DNA of 64,000 nucleotides, from the NCBI GenBank assembly GCA_046329195.1, contig JAXLVB010000003.1, positions 682,001 through 746,000 on the forward strand, written 5' to 3'. Below are positions 15,827 through 25,352 of this stretch, one piece after another; within the stretch, counting starts at the first letter, position 1; each line of letters begins with the position of its first letter. The stretch comes from JAXLVB01 sp046329195 (GTDB lineage: Bacteria > Bacteroidota > Bacteroidia > Cytophagales > Spirosomataceae). Both the position numbers and the translations under genes were made by a program. The notes under the pieces are model-generated. The model was not told where the DNA came from. It made no database searches and worked only from the letters and a program-made list of their open reading frames with translations.

Positions 15827-16636
15827 CTAAATAATCGCCTCCCGCACCCTCACCAATTTCTCCAACAACCCTTCCAGTTTGTCTAAAGGCAGCATGTTGG
15901 CTCCGTCAGATTTGGCGATGGCGGGGTTGGGATGTGTTTCGATAAAAAGCCCGTCGGCACCTACGGCGATGGCGGCTTTGGCAATGGTTTCGATAAGGGC
16001 AGGTTTTCCGCCCGTTACGCCCGAGGCTTGGTTGGGTTGTTGCAACGAGTGCGTGCAGTCCATCACCACAGGCACGCCAAAACTTTGCATTTCGGGAATG
16101 TTGCGATAATCCACCACCAAGTCGCCATAGCCGAACGAATTACCCCTATCCGTCAGAAAGACAGTGGCTTGTGGGTTTTCGTGTAGTACTTTCTCGACAG
16201 CAAACTTCATACCGCTACCTGCCATAAACTGCCCCTTTTTGATATTGACGGCACGGCCTGTTTTAGCTGCTGCTGCCAGCAGTTCGGTTTGTCGGCACAA
16301 AAAGGCTGGAATTTGCAACACCTCTACATAGGGTGCCGCCATTGCTGCTTCGTCCGACTCGTGGATGTCGGTTACAGTTGGCAGGTCGTAATAATCGCCA
16401 ACGGATTTCAGGATTTCGAGCGCTGCCAAGTCGCCAATGCCCGTAAACGAGTCTAACTTAGTCCGATTGGCCTTGCGATACGAGCCTTTGAAAATATATG
16501 GAATCTTGAATTGGTCGGTAATAGTTTTGATTTTTTCGGCAATCTCAAATGCCAAATCTCGGCTTTCGATGGCACAAGAACCCGCCATCAAAAAGAAATT
16601 ATTCGTATCAGTATGTTTTAGCTTGGAAATGTTCAT
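15827..16636 (-). CDS. kdsA: 3-deoxy-8-phosphooctulonate synthase
   Basis: Condenses phosphoenolpyruvate with arabinose 5-phosphate to give KDO 8-phosphate for lipid A core synthesis. Visible features: LMAGSCAIESRDLAFEIA near the N-terminus, FKGSYRKANRTKLDSF, and TDRGNSFGYGDLVVDYRN. I chose ATG 16636 (MNISKLK, 269 aa); the longer frame begins at a TTG (16660) that adds eight residues. The gene follows the decarboxylase gene by 28 nt on the same strand and may be read through from it. Confidence 0.95.
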   Translation of the reverse strand: MNISKLKHTDTNNFFLMAGSCAIESRDLAFEIAEKIKTITDQFKIPYIFKGSYRKANRTKLDSFTGIGDLAALEILKSVGDYYDLPTVTDIHESDEAAMAAPYVEVLQIPAFLCRQTELLAAAAKTGRAVNIKKGQFMAGSGMKFAVEKVLHENPQATVFLTDRGNSFGYGDLVVDYRNIPEMQSFGVPVVMDCTHSLQQPNQASGVTGGKPALIETIAKAAIAVGADGLFIETHPNPAIAKSDGANMLPLDKLEGLLEKLVRVREAII

Positions 16637-16664
16637 GAATTGTAAACAGTTATTTATCAAAAAG

Positions 16665-18080
16665 CTACGCTACTATTAGCAGAATTTCGGCCAGCAGTGC
16701 CTCCAAATCGGCCAAGGTGGTATGCGGGTTCATAAGCGAAACTCGTAGGTACAATTGATCATGAAGGGTGGTTTGTACGATATAAAACTCCCCTTTTTGG
16801 AGCAAGCTACGACGAATCTGTGCATTGAGTTGGTTCAAGTCCGTGTCCTGCTTCATATACCGAAAACAGACAATGTTGCTTTCAGGTTCAACGGCCAGCT
16901 CAAAGTTAGGGTGTTGATGCAACAACTTAGCAAAATCACGAGCCAAGTCGTAGCGAGAATCAATCTGTTGGGCAAAAATAGCCTCTCCATACAGCCGTAA
17001 CAATACATAGACATTAACACACATCATCAACTTGGTGCATTCAAAGGTTCGTTTGCCCGAATTGAACCAATCGTGTGAGGCTTGATTGGCCCACAAATAC
17101 TGCGCTTTTTGATGAAAAGTTTGGTAGGCGTCGTCGTTGCGTTGCATGACTAAGGCGGTGTTGAGGGCAGGCGTCAGCAGCATTTTATGAAAATCAATCA
17201 CTACGGAATCGGCCCGTTCGATACCCTTGACCAGCGAGCGGTACTTTTCTGAACACACCACCGCCCCGCCATGCGCTCCATCAATGTGCAACCAAAGCCC
17301 GTGAGCCGCACAAAAATCAGCAATAGCCTCGATGTCGTCATAAGCCCCAGTAGAAGTAGAACACGCACTACCCACCACACAAAACACCGTATAGCCTTCG
17401 GCTTCGGCCTGCTTTTTGAGGGAAGGAAGCAACTCGGTTTTCATCTGAAAGCGCTCATTTACTGGCACTTTGATGATGCCCTTCGCCCCTAAGCCCATAA
17501 TACGAGCCGCTCGGTCTATGCAGTAATGCGCTTCTTCGGACACCATCACTGCCAGTTGGGTATGGGCGCCTTCTTCCCACACGTCCTCGGGGGCTTGGAG
17601 GGCACGAGCCGCCAGCAAAGCCGTGAGGTTGGCCAAGGTACCACCCGACGTGAGCAAACCCGATGATTGTTCATCAAACCCAATGTGACGAGCCAGCCAA
17701 TCGGTCACGATTTTCTCGATGGGGTTCGAGGCCATCCCCATCTCATAGACGGCCATACCGTTGTTGAGCATACTCACCAGCAACCCCGACAGGGCCGCCA
17801 CTGGCGCAGGTGCCGACACCTGATGCCCCATAAATCGGCGGTGGTGCAATTGGGTAGAATGCTCCAGCACCTGCCGAAACAAAGAGGTAGGGCTTTCGAG
17901 CGTCGGTTCCAGAAAATCTTGTTGCCAATATGCAAGGCTTTGCTCAGGCTCTTGCCAGGGAATCACCTGACCTTGGGCTTGTTGAGCAGCCGCAAGGTGG
18001 TCGGCCAGCAGGTCAATGAGTTCGTGCCCAAAGCGGCGAAATGCCTCTGGCGAGTAGGCTTCTTGGAGGAGAGTAGGCAT
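16665..18080 (-). CDS. Group II PLP-dependent amino acid decarboxylase
   Basis: A 471-aa protein from ATG 18080 (MPTLLQEAYSPEAFRRFGH); a GTG at 18140 adds 20 residues rich in cysteine and is unlikely. The fold type I decarboxylase features are present: TSGGTLANLTALLAAR, LHIDGAHGG (the aspartate that contacts the pyridine nitrogen), and DSVVIDFHKMLL with the PLP lysine. The family includes aromatic-amino-acid, glutamate and 2,4-diaminobutyrate decarboxylases; the substrate cannot be read from sequence. It is placed 60 nt after the histidine kinase stop. Confidence 0.88.
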   Translation of the reverse strand: MPTLLQEAYSPEAFRRFGHELIDLLADHLAAAQQAQGQVIPWQEPEQSLAYWQQDFLEPTLESPTSLFRQVLEHSTQLHHRRFMGHQVSAPAPVAALSGLLVSMLNNGMAVYEMGMASNPIEKIVTDWLARHIGFDEQSSGLLTSGGTLANLTALLAARALQAPEDVWEEGAHTQLAVMVSEEAHYCIDRAARIMGLGAKGIIKVPVNERFQMKTELLPSLKKQAEAEGYTVFCVVGSACSTSTGAYDDIEAIADFCAAHGLWLHIDGAHGGAVVCSEKYRSLVKGIERADSVVIDFHKMLLTPALNTALVMQRNDDAYQTFHQKAQYLWANQASHDWFNSGKRTFECTKLMMCVNVYVLLRLYGEAIFAQQIDSRYDLARDFAKLLHQHPNFELAVEPESNIVCFRYMKQDTDLNQLNAQIRRSLLQKGEFYIVQTTLHDQLYLRVSLMNPHTTLADLEALLAEILLIVA

Positions 18081-18140
18081 AAGTAGATCAAAAGCAAGTT
18101 GGCTGCATGATTTGCAAGCGAAAACAGGTCCCTCTGACAC

Positions 18141-20147
18141 TTAGCTTTCAGCAAAAACCAACTGAAATTCGGTACCCAGTTGCGGACTTGACTGAACGGC
18201 GATGCGGCAAGCAATGGTTTTCGCTAAGTCTTTAATCAGGTGCAAACCTAAGCCTGTTTTTCCACTTATAAAACCTCCTTCGGTGTTAAAGACGCTTAGT
18301 TGCTGAGGAGACATGCCGCCGCCGTTGTCTATGATGGCTAAGACAATCTGCCCGTTTTGCTGACGAGCCTCCCACCTTACCATAGCATTAGGCTTATTTT
18401 TGAGGGCATTTACGGCATTGGCCGTAAGATTTTGCATAATGGTTTTGAGGTAATCTTCGTCAGTGACTACTTGTAATTGATCTGGATTGTCAAAACTAAA
18501 AGCGACATGAGGAGTGGTAGCAAAAAAGTGTTGCAGGTAGTTAAATAACGTGGATACTTCTACCAACTTAGTCTGGGGCTTAAAATGCTCCATCTGGCTC
18601 TTACTCCACAGCAGCATTCCTTCCATGGTATCAAGAAGATTCTCGGCAGATTCGGTGATGCGCTTTTGATGCTCTGCTATTCCTTCGGGGCTTAACAAAT
18701 CAGGTGCTTCTTTTTGCAAGTTCAGAAAGCTGATAAGATTGGCGATGGGGCTGCGTAAGTCGTGACTCAATATCGCAAAAAACTTAGCTTTGAGTTTGTT
18801 GGCTTCGTCGAGTTCGCTATTCAGATGCAGCAAGGTGGTATTGGTACGTTTGCGTACTTGATTTTGCCAATATAGCAAGCCTCCGATTACCGCCAGCAGT
18901 AGCAATCCGATGAGTAATCCGAGTTGTTGTTTTCGTTGCGAATCAAGTTCTAAGCGATTAATTTCTAACTGCTTGTCTCGAATAGCCACTTCTCGAACGG
19001 TTTCAATCTCGGCTATTTGATTTTTACTTTCCTGCGAATAAAGAGAGTCCTGAATCGTTTGGAAACTTCTGAAGTTGTTATAGGCATTTTTGTAATCTCC
19101 TTTCAGAGCTTGAAGTTCGGCTAAGGAGCCTTGCCAGTAGGCTTTGTTGGCTATTTCGTTTCGTTGATTGCTGCGGTCAATGGCCAGTCGAAAATACATT
19201 TCGGCTTTATTCAAAAGTGCGCTTTTATCTGCATTGACCTGATAACGAGCCTTATCTAAGTAAGCAATCCCCAAGTTACCAACATTTCTTACCGCATCTG
19301 CGCTCATCGGATTGATTTTTTCCCAGAGTTGAAAGGCTTTGTATTCGTAGTCAATTTTTTGGGCATAATCCGTATCGCACGCAGTTGCATAGGCATCATA
19401 CGCCGAGGCTAAGCCCTGCCAATCGCCTGTGTTTTTGAACAACGGAATACTTTTGCTGAGGTAGTTTTTGGCGTGTTTGTAGTCTTTTTGCCAAAGATAA
19501 ATATCCGAAATCTTCAACAGGGCTACGGCTACGTCTCGTTGGGCCGCCGGGTCGGTAATCAAGCGATGTTGGGCTACTTCTAAGCTTTTAAGGCCATAGG
19601 TAAGGGCTTTGGAGAAGTTCTTTTGCTCACCATACATGTTACTAATGTTTCCGTAACAAATTCCTATCAACGACTCGTCTTGTAAAGCTTCGGCCTCTTT
19701 GAGTGCTTTAAAAAAGTACGCTACCGCCTTCACGTAATCAGACTTAATGTTTTGCTCGGCAGCACCGAGATTATTATAGGTATTGGCTAAGTTTTTCTTT
19801 TCACCGATTTCACGATAAATCGTTGCTTCTTGGTTGTAGTAATACACACACGAATCATAACGACCCATTTCACTATAAGCCCTTCCGATGTTCCCCAAAA
19901 ATACGCCTACTCCTTTTTTCCATTTCATTTTACGGGCGTGTGCCAATCCTATTCTACTGTAATACAGCGCTTTGTCTATGTTACTCAGAAAATACTCATT
20001 AACAATCCGGTTGTAGGTGCGGGCTTTGAGGGTATCGTTACTGGCTCGGGGAAGTGCCTGTAGCAGCGAGTCGAGGCGGGCTTGTCCTTGCAACTGTGCA
20101 AACGAAACCGTGCTCGTTAATACCAATACGAAGAAATAATTTTTCAT
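18141..20147 (-). CDS. TPR-containing sensor histidine kinase
   Basis: A 668-aa membrane kinase. A signal peptide (FVLVLTSTVSFAQ) is followed by a periplasmic TPR domain (about 30-390; motifs such as KNLANTYNNLGAAEQ), a coiled segment, one membrane helix (GLLIGLLLLAVIGGLLYW), the phosphoacceptor motif FFAILSHDLRSPIANL, and an ATPase domain with LTANAVNAL (N box), DNGGGMS (G1) and KTGLGLHLI (G2). It overlaps the LytTR regulator gene by 4 nt (ATGA) and forms a two-component system with it. The TPRs may sense envelope peptides or proteins. Confidence 0.93.
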   Translation of the reverse strand: MKNYFFVLVLTSTVSFAQLQGQARLDSLLQALPRASNDTLKARTYNRIVNEYFLSNIDKALYYSRIGLAHARKMKWKKGVGVFLGNIGRAYSEMGRYDSCVYYYNQEATIYREIGEKKNLANTYNNLGAAEQNIKSDYVKAVAYFFKALKEAEALQDESLIGICYGNISNMYGEQKNFSKALTYGLKSLEVAQHRLITDPAAQRDVAVALLKISDIYLWQKDYKHAKNYLSKSIPLFKNTGDWQGLASAYDAYATACDTDYAQKIDYEYKAFQLWEKINPMSADAVRNVGNLGIAYLDKARYQVNADKSALLNKAEMYFRLAIDRSNQRNEIANKAYWQGSLAELQALKGDYKNAYNNFRSFQTIQDSLYSQESKNQIAEIETVREVAIRDKQLEINRLELDSQRKQQLGLLIGLLLLAVIGGLLYWQNQVRKRTNTTLLHLNSELDEANKLKAKFFAILSHDLRSPIANLISFLNLQKEAPDLLSPEGIAEHQKRITESAENLLDTMEGMLLWSKSQMEHFKPQTKLVEVSTLFNYLQHFFATTPHVAFSFDNPDQLQVVTDEDYLKTIMQNLTANAVNALKNKPNAMVRWEARQQNGQIVLAIIDNGGGMSPQQLSVFNTEGGFISGKTGLGLHLIKDLAKTIACRIAVQSSPQLGTEFQLVFAES

Positions 20148-20845
20148 TTCAGTTGACTTAAAGCCTCTTTATACGTTCGACCAATCGGAAGCACATAGCC
20201 TTGAATCTGAACATCGTATGGGCTGATGCGTTCGATAAAATGCCGCTGGACTGCATAGCTACGGTGAATCCGAACAAACGAACGAAAGACCACATCTTGA
20301 AGGAGGTTTCCGATAGAAGCCAGTACGCTGTATTTGCCGGCTTTGGTGACGATACGAGTGTAGTCTTTGAGAGCTTCCAAATAGATTACATCGTGCAGTT
20401 TGAGTTTTATCTGCTCGTGTCCGTCTTTGATAAAAATGGTATCGGCGCCTAAACTCATCTCAAAGAGTTGGGCTTTGTGTTTCAGCTCAAAATAGTGCTG
20501 GAGGCGGAGCATGGTTTGTTCAAACCGAGCGGCTTTGAGGGGTTTCACTAAAAAATCAAAGGCTTCTACGTCAAAGCTCTCGGCAGCGTAGTCGGGGTAT
20601 GCTGTAATAAAAATACAAACAGGAATATGCCGCATCAAGGTTCTGAGCTCAATTCCGCTGAGTTCGGGCATATCAATATCACTCAATACTACCTCTACGG
20701 GCTGGCTTTTGATTGCTTCTAAAGCCTCCACTGCCGACGCATATACCCCTATTATTTCTAAAATAGGGTATTTCCGGGCAAGAGAAGTAGCTACTAAGCG
20801 GTCCAATTCATTATCATCAACGATGATGCACGTATGGCTATTCAT
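20144..20845 (-). CDS. LytTR-family response regulator
   Basis: A 233-aa protein. The receiver domain (about 1-120) shows IIVDDNELDR at the start, the phospho-acceptor aspartate in LSDIDMPELSG, and FLVKPLKAARF at the end. A LytTR DNA-binding domain follows (about 135-230; IFIKDGHEQIKLKLHDVIYLEA and FVRIHRSYAVQ). It is the first gene of a run with the TPR kinase. A -7 box ends 4 nt before the ATG, suggesting a leaderless mRNA. The divergent gene at 20987 could be a target, but no shared site was found. Confidence 0.93.
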   Translation of the reverse strand: MNSHTCIIVDDNELDRLVATSLARKYPILEIIGVYASAVEALEAIKSQPVEVVLSDIDMPELSGIELRTLMRHIPVCIFITAYPDYAAESFDVEAFDFLVKPLKAARFEQTMLRLQHYFELKHKAQLFEMSLGADTIFIKDGHEQIKLKLHDVIYLEALKDYTRIVTKAGKYSVLASIGNLLQDVVFRSFVRIHRSYAVQRHFIERISPYDVQIQGYVLPIGRTYKEALSQLK

Positions 20846-20849
20846 AGCT

Positions 20850-20857
20850 CAAACATA
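20850..20857 (-). promoter_or_regulatory. -7 box of the LytTR regulator gene, next to the start codon
   Basis: TATGTTTG on the minus strand, exact TAnnTTTG, 4 nt before the ATG at 20845. No -33 TTTG at 19-21 bp. Confidence 0.5.
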
Positions 20858-20986
20858 TTGTTACTTTCTCACAAAACAGGCTTCAATGAAGCGATTTTTA
20901 TCCAGCGGTCTATTTTAACTGTCGTTCGTCGATTTGCAGTGGATAATTGTACCGACACTCAGCACTTTTGAATCAAAAACAAAGCA

Positions 20987-21592
20987 ATGCGAGCTATCCA
21001 AGAGTTGTGGTATTTTTCAAGGTTGACGACCGTTTGGCCGTTGTGTTGTTTATGGATTTGCCATTCAATGCCTCTGCAAGCGCAAAACCAACCCATCCCC
21101 GACGGGGTATATATGATTCAGGTGTTGAGTACCCACAAGTACTTAGCCATTGAGCAAATCAGCCAAGCCAACGGCGCCCGGTTGGTGCAATGGGACTACG
21201 CCAATCAAGACAACCATAAGTTTGTCATCACCAAAAACCGAGATGGGGCCACTTACACCATCAGGGCCAAACACAGCGGCAAAGTACTCGATGTCTTAGG
21301 AGCAAGTACCGCCAATAGCGCTCCGCTGGTGCAGTGGGATAGTAACCCCTCCGCCGAGAGCCAGCAATGGTATATTCTTCAGTATGGTCACGATTATTAC
21401 CTGATGGGAAAGGCTTCTCAGAAGCGTATTCGCTTGCAAGGAGGCCTCCAACAGGCGCAAAACGGCGTGCTACTCGAACTCAGCACTAACTACCCTGAGC
21501 AAGCACTCAGCTTTGAGAAATTCAACGACAGTGCTTTTGAAAATCAATCTCCTAAGCCTTCGTTCAAAACCAAAAACAATAAAATCAACTAA
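20987..21592 (+). CDS. Secreted ricin-type beta-trefoil lectin protein
   Basis: A 201-aa protein. The N-terminus is a long signal peptide (TVWPLCCLWICHSMPLQAQ). A RICIN/RicinB_lectin_2 domain fills about 38-175: PDGVYMIQVLSTHKYLAIE, NGARLVQWDYANQDNHKF, and YTIRAKHSGKVLDVLGAS; QW repeats (QQW, VQWD) are visible. It should bind carbohydrate outside the cell. The domain is clearly paralogous to the C-terminal domain of the astacin protease encoded next, 11 nt downstream. The C-terminal tail is lysine- and asparagine-rich. It leads a five-gene operon. Confidence 0.88.
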   Translation: MRAIQELWYFSRLTTVWPLCCLWICHSMPLQAQNQPIPDGVYMIQVLSTHKYLAIEQISQANGARLVQWDYANQDNHKFVITKNRDGATYTIRAKHSGKVLDVLGASTANSAPLVQWDSNPSAESQQWYILQYGHDYYLMGKASQKRIRLQGGLQQAQNGVLLELSTNYPEQALSFEKFNDSAFENQSPKPSFKTKNNKIN

Positions 21593-21603
21593 ACGTTACT
21601 CCC

Positions 21604-23106
21604 ATGAAAACGATCTGGAAATGCCTCTTGTTATGTTTGTCAGTAGTTAGTTTTTCAACCGCACAAGTCCCCTTCGGATACCTCCGCAAAAGTGTACAAA
21701 TCGGCGGAAACTCGCAACCTGCCGAGTATTTAGTCAAAAAATCGGGGGCGTTTTACTTGCTCAACGGCGACATCATCGTGGCCGACGACATGCCCCGCAA
21801 AGCAAGCTATACCCGCCCAGGCGGTGGTGGTCAGAGTTTTATTTGGCCCAAAGGCCCCATTCCCATCAAAGTTGACCAGAGTATCTTTGATAACGGCCTC
21901 GAAAGTTGGGTATATGTAGGTCTGCAAAATCTAATTGACCAAACCCGTGCCCGGTTTGTACCTTATACCAATCAACAAGACTACATCACGGTGATGTTTA
22001 CGCCTGACGAAAACATTGGCGGGGCCTCGGCAGTAGGTAAGCAAGGCGGTGAGCAGTTTTTTGTGCTCTCTAAGGCTGGAAGCGTAGGGGCCGTTGTACA
22101 CGAAATGATGCACGCTTTGGGCTTTTGGCACGAGCAAAGCCGCTATGATCGAGACAATTACGTGCAAATCATTTCATCCAATATTACAAAAGGTTATGAA
22201 CACAACTTTCAGTTGGAGCCGGGCGTAGCCTCTCGCAACTACGACTATTCGTCTATCATGCACTATCGCCGTGATGCCTTCGGAATCAAAGACGGTACGG
22301 TAGAGCGTACTACCATCCAATGCAAACTCCCCAACGGCACTTGGGGCGACTGCTCACCCATGATGGGCAATTCATCAAGTCTTTCGGCGGGCGACATAGC
22401 AGGCATTAATGCCACGTATTTTTTCAACGAGTCGGTGCCTCGTATCAATTTCAAACAAGAGTACGAGCGGCTGAAATACGGAAACCTCCTCCGAGAAACC
22501 ACCAATGTGGGTACGGCGGTGTCGCAGGCGAACAACATAATACCTTACAATGGCGTTTTGCCCGACGGTATCTACAAAATCAAAGTCAATCGCACCAATA
22601 AGCACTTGGCCATTGAGGGTATTAGCCCCGACAACGGCGCTCGTTTGGTGCAGTGGGATTTTGTGGATCAAGCCAATCACAAATTCATGGTGAGTCGCAA
22701 CAACGACGGCACTTACAAAATCAGGGCCTTGCATAGCGGAAAAGCACTCAACGCCGAGGGGGCTTCAACCGCCGACGGCACCCGTATCATTCAGTGGGAC
22801 GTAGTCAATGCACCCAACGAAGCATGGAAGATTGAATACCATCGCCTTGATAATCAGCAGTATTACGAAGCTGGCTGGAGCATTGGTAGCCCACAGGGTA
22901 GTACTGAGTTGCGTTTGGCCAGTGGGGTTACTGATGCCCACAACGGAGCTAATTTTGTACTCAAACGCTCACAACGGATAGATGCCAACAACTACGAAGC
23001 TATCCAAACGTTTACGTTTGAGAAAATCGGCGAATTACCCTTAGACCGCACGCAGTCGCAGTGGAAGACTAACAACACCCAGAAAATTAACACACTTAAA
23101 CAATAA
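21604..23106 (+). CDS. Astacin-like metalloprotease with C-terminal ricin-type lectin domain
   Basis: A 500-aa secreted protein. After the signal peptide (1-20) comes a propeptide-like part, then an astacin (M12A) catalytic domain with the full signature HEMMHALGFWHE (166-177) and Met-turn SSIMHYRRDAFG (near 216-227). Residues ~322-475 form a RICIN domain (PDGIYKIKVNRTNKHLAIE; NGARLVQWDFVDQANHKF). It probably digests protein in glycan-bound material. The propeptide lacks a clear cysteine switch, and FVxxD-type inhibition was not assessed. Confidence 0.93.
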   Translation: MKTIWKCLLLCLSVVSFSTAQVPFGYLRKSVQIGGNSQPAEYLVKKSGAFYLLNGDIIVADDMPRKASYTRPGGGGQSFIWPKGPIPIKVDQSIFDNGLESWVYVGLQNLIDQTRARFVPYTNQQDYITVMFTPDENIGGASAVGKQGGEQFFVLSKAGSVGAVVHEMMHALGFWHEQSRYDRDNYVQIISSNITKGYEHNFQLEPGVASRNYDYSSIMHYRRDAFGIKDGTVERTTIQCKLPNGTWGDCSPMMGNSSSLSAGDIAGINATYFFNESVPRINFKQEYERLKYGNLLRETTNVGTAVSQANNIIPYNGVLPDGIYKIKVNRTNKHLAIEGISPDNGARLVQWDFVDQANHKFMVSRNNDGTYKIRALHSGKALNAEGASTADGTRIIQWDVVNAPNEAWKIEYHRLDNQQYYEAGWSIGSPQGSTELRLASGVTDAHNGANFVLKRSQRIDANNYEAIQTFTFEKIGELPLDRTQSQWKTNNTQKINTLKQ

Positions 23107-23111
23107 TAGCC

Positions 23112-23951
23112 ATGATAAAAACTGCATTAGGCTTGCTGCTTTGTGCCTTACTGGTGTGTTGTGGGCCAAAATCAGCAGATGCCCCTACCCCCAACGATGA
23201 TACTAATTTACCCACTACTTTAAGCAAAGGTCAACCGGGTGTAGTAGCCACAGCAGGCATTACCGATTGGGACAACCTCGCCGTTGCCGAAAAGAATCGT
23301 ATCAAAAGTTGGAACACGATGTTCATGCACCAGTCCGTAGGTGGTGATTTAGAGGATGGAGCAAACAACAACGGCTTCAAATTTGAATATTTTGACCTTA
23401 ACGAAAAACCCAACAAAGGATTAAGTGGCGGTTTGTTTAGTGCCTCAAACGGTGATGCTATGGGCAAAATAGCTGATTTCAAGAAAAATGCACTAACTCA
23501 CAAAGCCATCATCAAGATTGCGATTTTCAAATTTGGCTATGCCGACATTAAAGATGACAATGTTGAAACTGTCAAAGTAGCTTACAAACAACTGATTGAC
23601 GATTTGCGTAGTCAAATTCCTGACCTTCGCTTTGTACACGTTACGCCACCACTCATTTACATTGCCACCAAAGACGAAGGCAATGCCGCCAAAATGAAAC
23701 TCGGCACTTGGATGAAAGATACGTTTAAAGACAAAGATGTGATTTTTGATTTGCAAGAAATAGAATCTAACAACGGGGCGTGTAAGCTGGGAAGTGTGTG
23801 GCGAATCTGCGATGAATATCGCTCAACAGCATCTTGTGCCAGCAAGAGCCAAGGCGTAGATGCCCCCGAAGGACAAGGCCACCTCTGCGAAAAAGCCGCA
23901 AACCGCATCAGTAAGGCCTTTTTGATGAGTATTTACAATGCAGGAAAATAA
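23112..23951 (+). CDS. Lipoprotein with SGNH-hydrolase-like N-terminus
   Basis: A 279-aa protein with a lipoprotein signal (ALLVCCGPK). FMHQSVGGDLEDG (near residue 72) resembles the HxSVGxN block of SGNH/GDSL-like proteins found in Bacteroidota; a hydrophobic core (AIIKIAIFKFGYADI) follows. The C-terminal part has six cysteines (e.g. CKLGSVWRICDEYR). Enzymatic activity is uncertain because the usual GDS serine is not seen. It lies 5 nt after the astacin gene in the same operon. Confidence 0.7.
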   Translation: MIKTALGLLLCALLVCCGPKSADAPTPNDDTNLPTTLSKGQPGVVATAGITDWDNLAVAEKNRIKSWNTMFMHQSVGGDLEDGANNNGFKFEYFDLNEKPNKGLSGGLFSASNGDAMGKIADFKKNALTHKAIIKIAIFKFGYADIKDDNVETVKVAYKQLIDDLRSQIPDLRFVHVTPPLIYIATKDEGNAAKMKLGTWMKDTFKDKDVIFDLQEIESNNGACKLGSVWRICDEYRSTASCASKSQGVDAPEGQGHLCEKAANRISKAFLMSIYNAGK

Positions 23952-24002
23952 AAATCACTTCTTATGAAAACGTCAATAAAGCCAGTAAAAATCATCAAAG
24001 TC

Positions 24003-24641
24003 ATGAATAGATTATTTTTTGTTTCTCTGATAGGCTTGGTTATTCTTTCTTGTAATAAAGAAACGATAAAGCCTGCTGACCAACTTGACAACAGCATTTG
24101 GACAGGTTTTTTCAAGTACAAACCTGTTCGTGAAAACGACTTTCCACAACAAACACTTACGCAATGTTTTGCGGTTTCTTTTTTACCCAATGGTGTTTTC
24201 AAATTTTACGAATCACTGGGCGAGTCAGGCGGTACTTGGGCTTTGGGCGACGATAACGTAGTGACCGTTACACAAACCAACAAAAACATCCTCAAATTTG
24301 ACTACAATCCAAAGGCCGAAACCCTCACTTTTAAAAGCCTAACAGGTGCTCCCGAAGAGTGGATAGCCTCTAACATGGAAAAATCGAATACCGCCAACGC
24401 CAGCAAAATGGAGAACATACGATGGAACTATCCCATGTCGGGGAACTACATAATCATCAAAAAAGACGCCTTTAATGAAAGCTATTTTGAAACCATATCA
24501 GGAAAGCAGGCCATCCAAAGACTTCAAACAGTAATTATGCAGCCAGGTAGGGTATTTATTTACCGAAACAACGATGAGTTTTATAATACCACGGCTACGG
24601 GGCCTAAATCAGGAATTTCATTCAAATTTAGTAAGCAATAA
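24003..24641 (+). CDS. Lipoprotein of unknown function, lipocalin-like
   Basis: A 212-aa protein started at ATG 24003 (MNRLFFVSLIGLVILSC), where the lipobox LSC is well placed; the open frame extends to 23964 without signal-like sequence. The mature part is beta-rich (SIWTGFFKYKPV; GGTWALGDDNVVTVTQTN) and resembles Bacteroidota lipocalin-like proteins. No catalytic motif is visible. Fourth gene of the ricin/astacin operon. Confidence 0.72.
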   Translation: MNRLFFVSLIGLVILSCNKETIKPADQLDNSIWTGFFKYKPVRENDFPQQTLTQCFAVSFLPNGVFKFYESLGESGGTWALGDDNVVTVTQTNKNILKFDYNPKAETLTFKSLTGAPEEWIASNMEKSNTANASKMENIRWNYPMSGNYIIIKKDAFNESYFETISGKQAIQRLQTVIMQPGRVFIYRNNDEFYNTTATGPKSGISFKFSKQ

Positions 24642-24653
24642 ACGCATCTCCAC

Positions 24654-25091
24654 ATGAAAAGGCTACATGCCAAATACTTGTTTGCGCTGTTGATTGTGAT
24701 TACTGTAAGTAGCTCATTATCAGCCCAAAACATAGTGGGCTCTTGGAAGCGAACCGCCATCGTTACGACCTACATAGATGGCAAAACAACTGACGAAATG
24801 TCGGTAATTACCAAAGAGATGCCTTGCACGGCAGATATTGTGTATGTATTTGAAGCCAACGGCAACTTAACCATGCGTGTACCCAAAGGCTGCCCTATTC
24901 CTGCAGTGGTTTCGACTTGGAAAACCAACGGCTCGACCCTCACTACCAGCATGAAAGGCTTTAGTACCACCGACCAAGTGAGCGTATCGGGCAATACCAT
25001 GACAACCACGCACGACTACAGCCCCAAAGACAAGTACGTGCCGAAGGGAGCGAAGTCTATCAAAATTGTCTATAAAAAGATCTCAGACTGA
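24654..25091 (+). CDS. Secreted lipocalin-like domain protein
   Basis: A 145-aa protein. The signal peptide (YLFALLIVITVSSSLSAQ) precedes a single small beta-barrel domain: NIVGSWKRTAIVTTYIDG, VYVFEANGNLTMRVPKG and STWKTNGSTLTTSMKG are typical of lipocalin-like (Lipocalin_4/5) proteins. Two cysteines (MPCTAD, KGCPIP) could pair. Last gene of the operon that starts at 20987, 12 nt after the preceding gene. Ligand unknown. Confidence 0.8.
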   Translation: MKRLHAKYLFALLIVITVSSSLSAQNIVGSWKRTAIVTTYIDGKTTDEMSVITKEMPCTADIVYVFEANGNLTMRVPKGCPIPAVVSTWKTNGSTLTTSMKGFSTTDQVSVSGNTMTTTHDYSPKDKYVPKGAKSIKIVYKKISD

Positions 25092-25168
25092 TTTGACGGT
25101 GTGGGTATTGCTCCCCCCGAAACAAAAGAATAGCTTAATCTGACTCGAAGGCGAAGGCATGATGGCTT

Positions 25169-25199
25169 TTTGTTTTGAAGCAGAACAAAGTTACTTTTG
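25169..25199 (+). promoter_or_regulatory. Consensus Bacteroidota promoter for the gene at 25353
   Basis: TTTG at 25169-25172, exactly 19 bp, then TACTTTTG at 25192-25199: a full match to TTTG-N19-TAnnTTTG. The predicted leader is about 145 nt. It separates the upstream operon from the gene at 25353. Confidence 0.7.
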
Positions 25200-25352
25200 A
25201 TGAAGACAGCCCGAGGGGCTGGGGAGAAGTTTTTTTGCAGCCAACAGCAATGCTACTGCTCAGAACAAAATCAGAATACCAAGAAAAAAGAACCAGTTTT
25301 TGGACAAAAAGAATACACCTGAACGGGTTTGTTCAAAACCAAGCTAAAGTCG

